A program made the translations under genes and the position numbers. Below, one piece after another: positions 63,276-64,000 of a DNA stretch of 64,000 nt; the first letter of the stretch is position 1; each line of letters opens with the position of its first letter. A model generated the notes under the pieces. That model searched no databases. It had not been told where the DNA came from and saw only the letters and a list, made by a program, of their open reading frames with translations. The stretch is from Polaribacter pectinis. GTDB taxonomy: Bacteria; Bacteroidota; Bacteroidia; Flavobacteriales; Flavobacteriaceae. The stretch lies in NCBI RefSeq assembly GCF_014352875.1, contig NZ_CP060695.1, forward strand, positions 148,501 through 212,500, in the 5' to 3' direction.

Positions 63276-64000
<725 letters not shown>

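Overview
The window is AT-rich chromosomal DNA from a marine-type member of the Flavobacteriaceae (Bacteroidota). The evidence is the partial 16S rRNA gene at the right end (flavobacterial, and to my eye closest to Polaribacter or a near relative), the many promoters of the Bacteroidota form TTG-N17-20-TAnnTTTG, weak or absent Shine-Dalgarno sequences, and many small lipoproteins of Bacteroidota-typical DUF families. No phage, insertion sequence, plasmid gene or CRISPR array was found. This is core chromosome decorated with small palindromic repeats.

Layout. 1-11 kb: the end of a DoxX/MauE-like membrane protein, a CLC channel of probable fluoride type, a crotonase, several lipoproteins (DUF1684, DUF4252, CocE hydrolase, DJ-1-like), an MFS transporter and VOC/DUF4375/DUF4174 proteins. 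11-24 kb: a YgiQ radical SAM protein, a zinc-ribbon/FAD monooxygenase that appears to start at ATT, a methyltransferase, a dienelactone hydrolase, SigZ with a 35-residue metallothionein-like peptide just upstream, and the three-domain B12 mutase IcmF, which carries two in-frame palindromic inserts. 24-34 kb: a peptidase, urocanate hydratase, small lipoproteins, pyrF, a TlpA-like thioredoxin, tpiA-prmA-clpS and a tiny PID-CTERM-like protein. 34-47 kb: tRNA-Arg(ACG), an SPFH/flotillin-like protein, a CaCA antiporter, divergent glutamine synthetases II and III, purM followed by a nucleotidylyltransferase-GHMP kinase fusion, and prfA.

47-58 kb is a glycogen operon on the minus strand: glgA/glgM-type GT4, glgC, glgE, maltokinase and glgB, then a separately promoted GH31 alpha-glucosidase with a palindromic operator candidate. 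Together these genes could make ADP-glucose, convert it to maltose-1-phosphate, polymerise it with GlgE, branch it with GlgB and trim or recycle it with GH31. 58-62 kb is thrS-infC-rpmI-rplT, with infC apparently starting at ATA. The right end holds three tandem rRNA promoters and the first ~725 nt of 16S rRNA.

The observations most worth following are the metallothionein-like peptide next to sigZ, a five-copy structured repeat with compensatory base changes, the palindromic inserts inside IcmF, the non-canonical starts, the nucleotidylyltransferase-GHMP fusion, and two orphan terminators that may mark small RNAs. All functional names come from motif recognition by eye. No database search was run.
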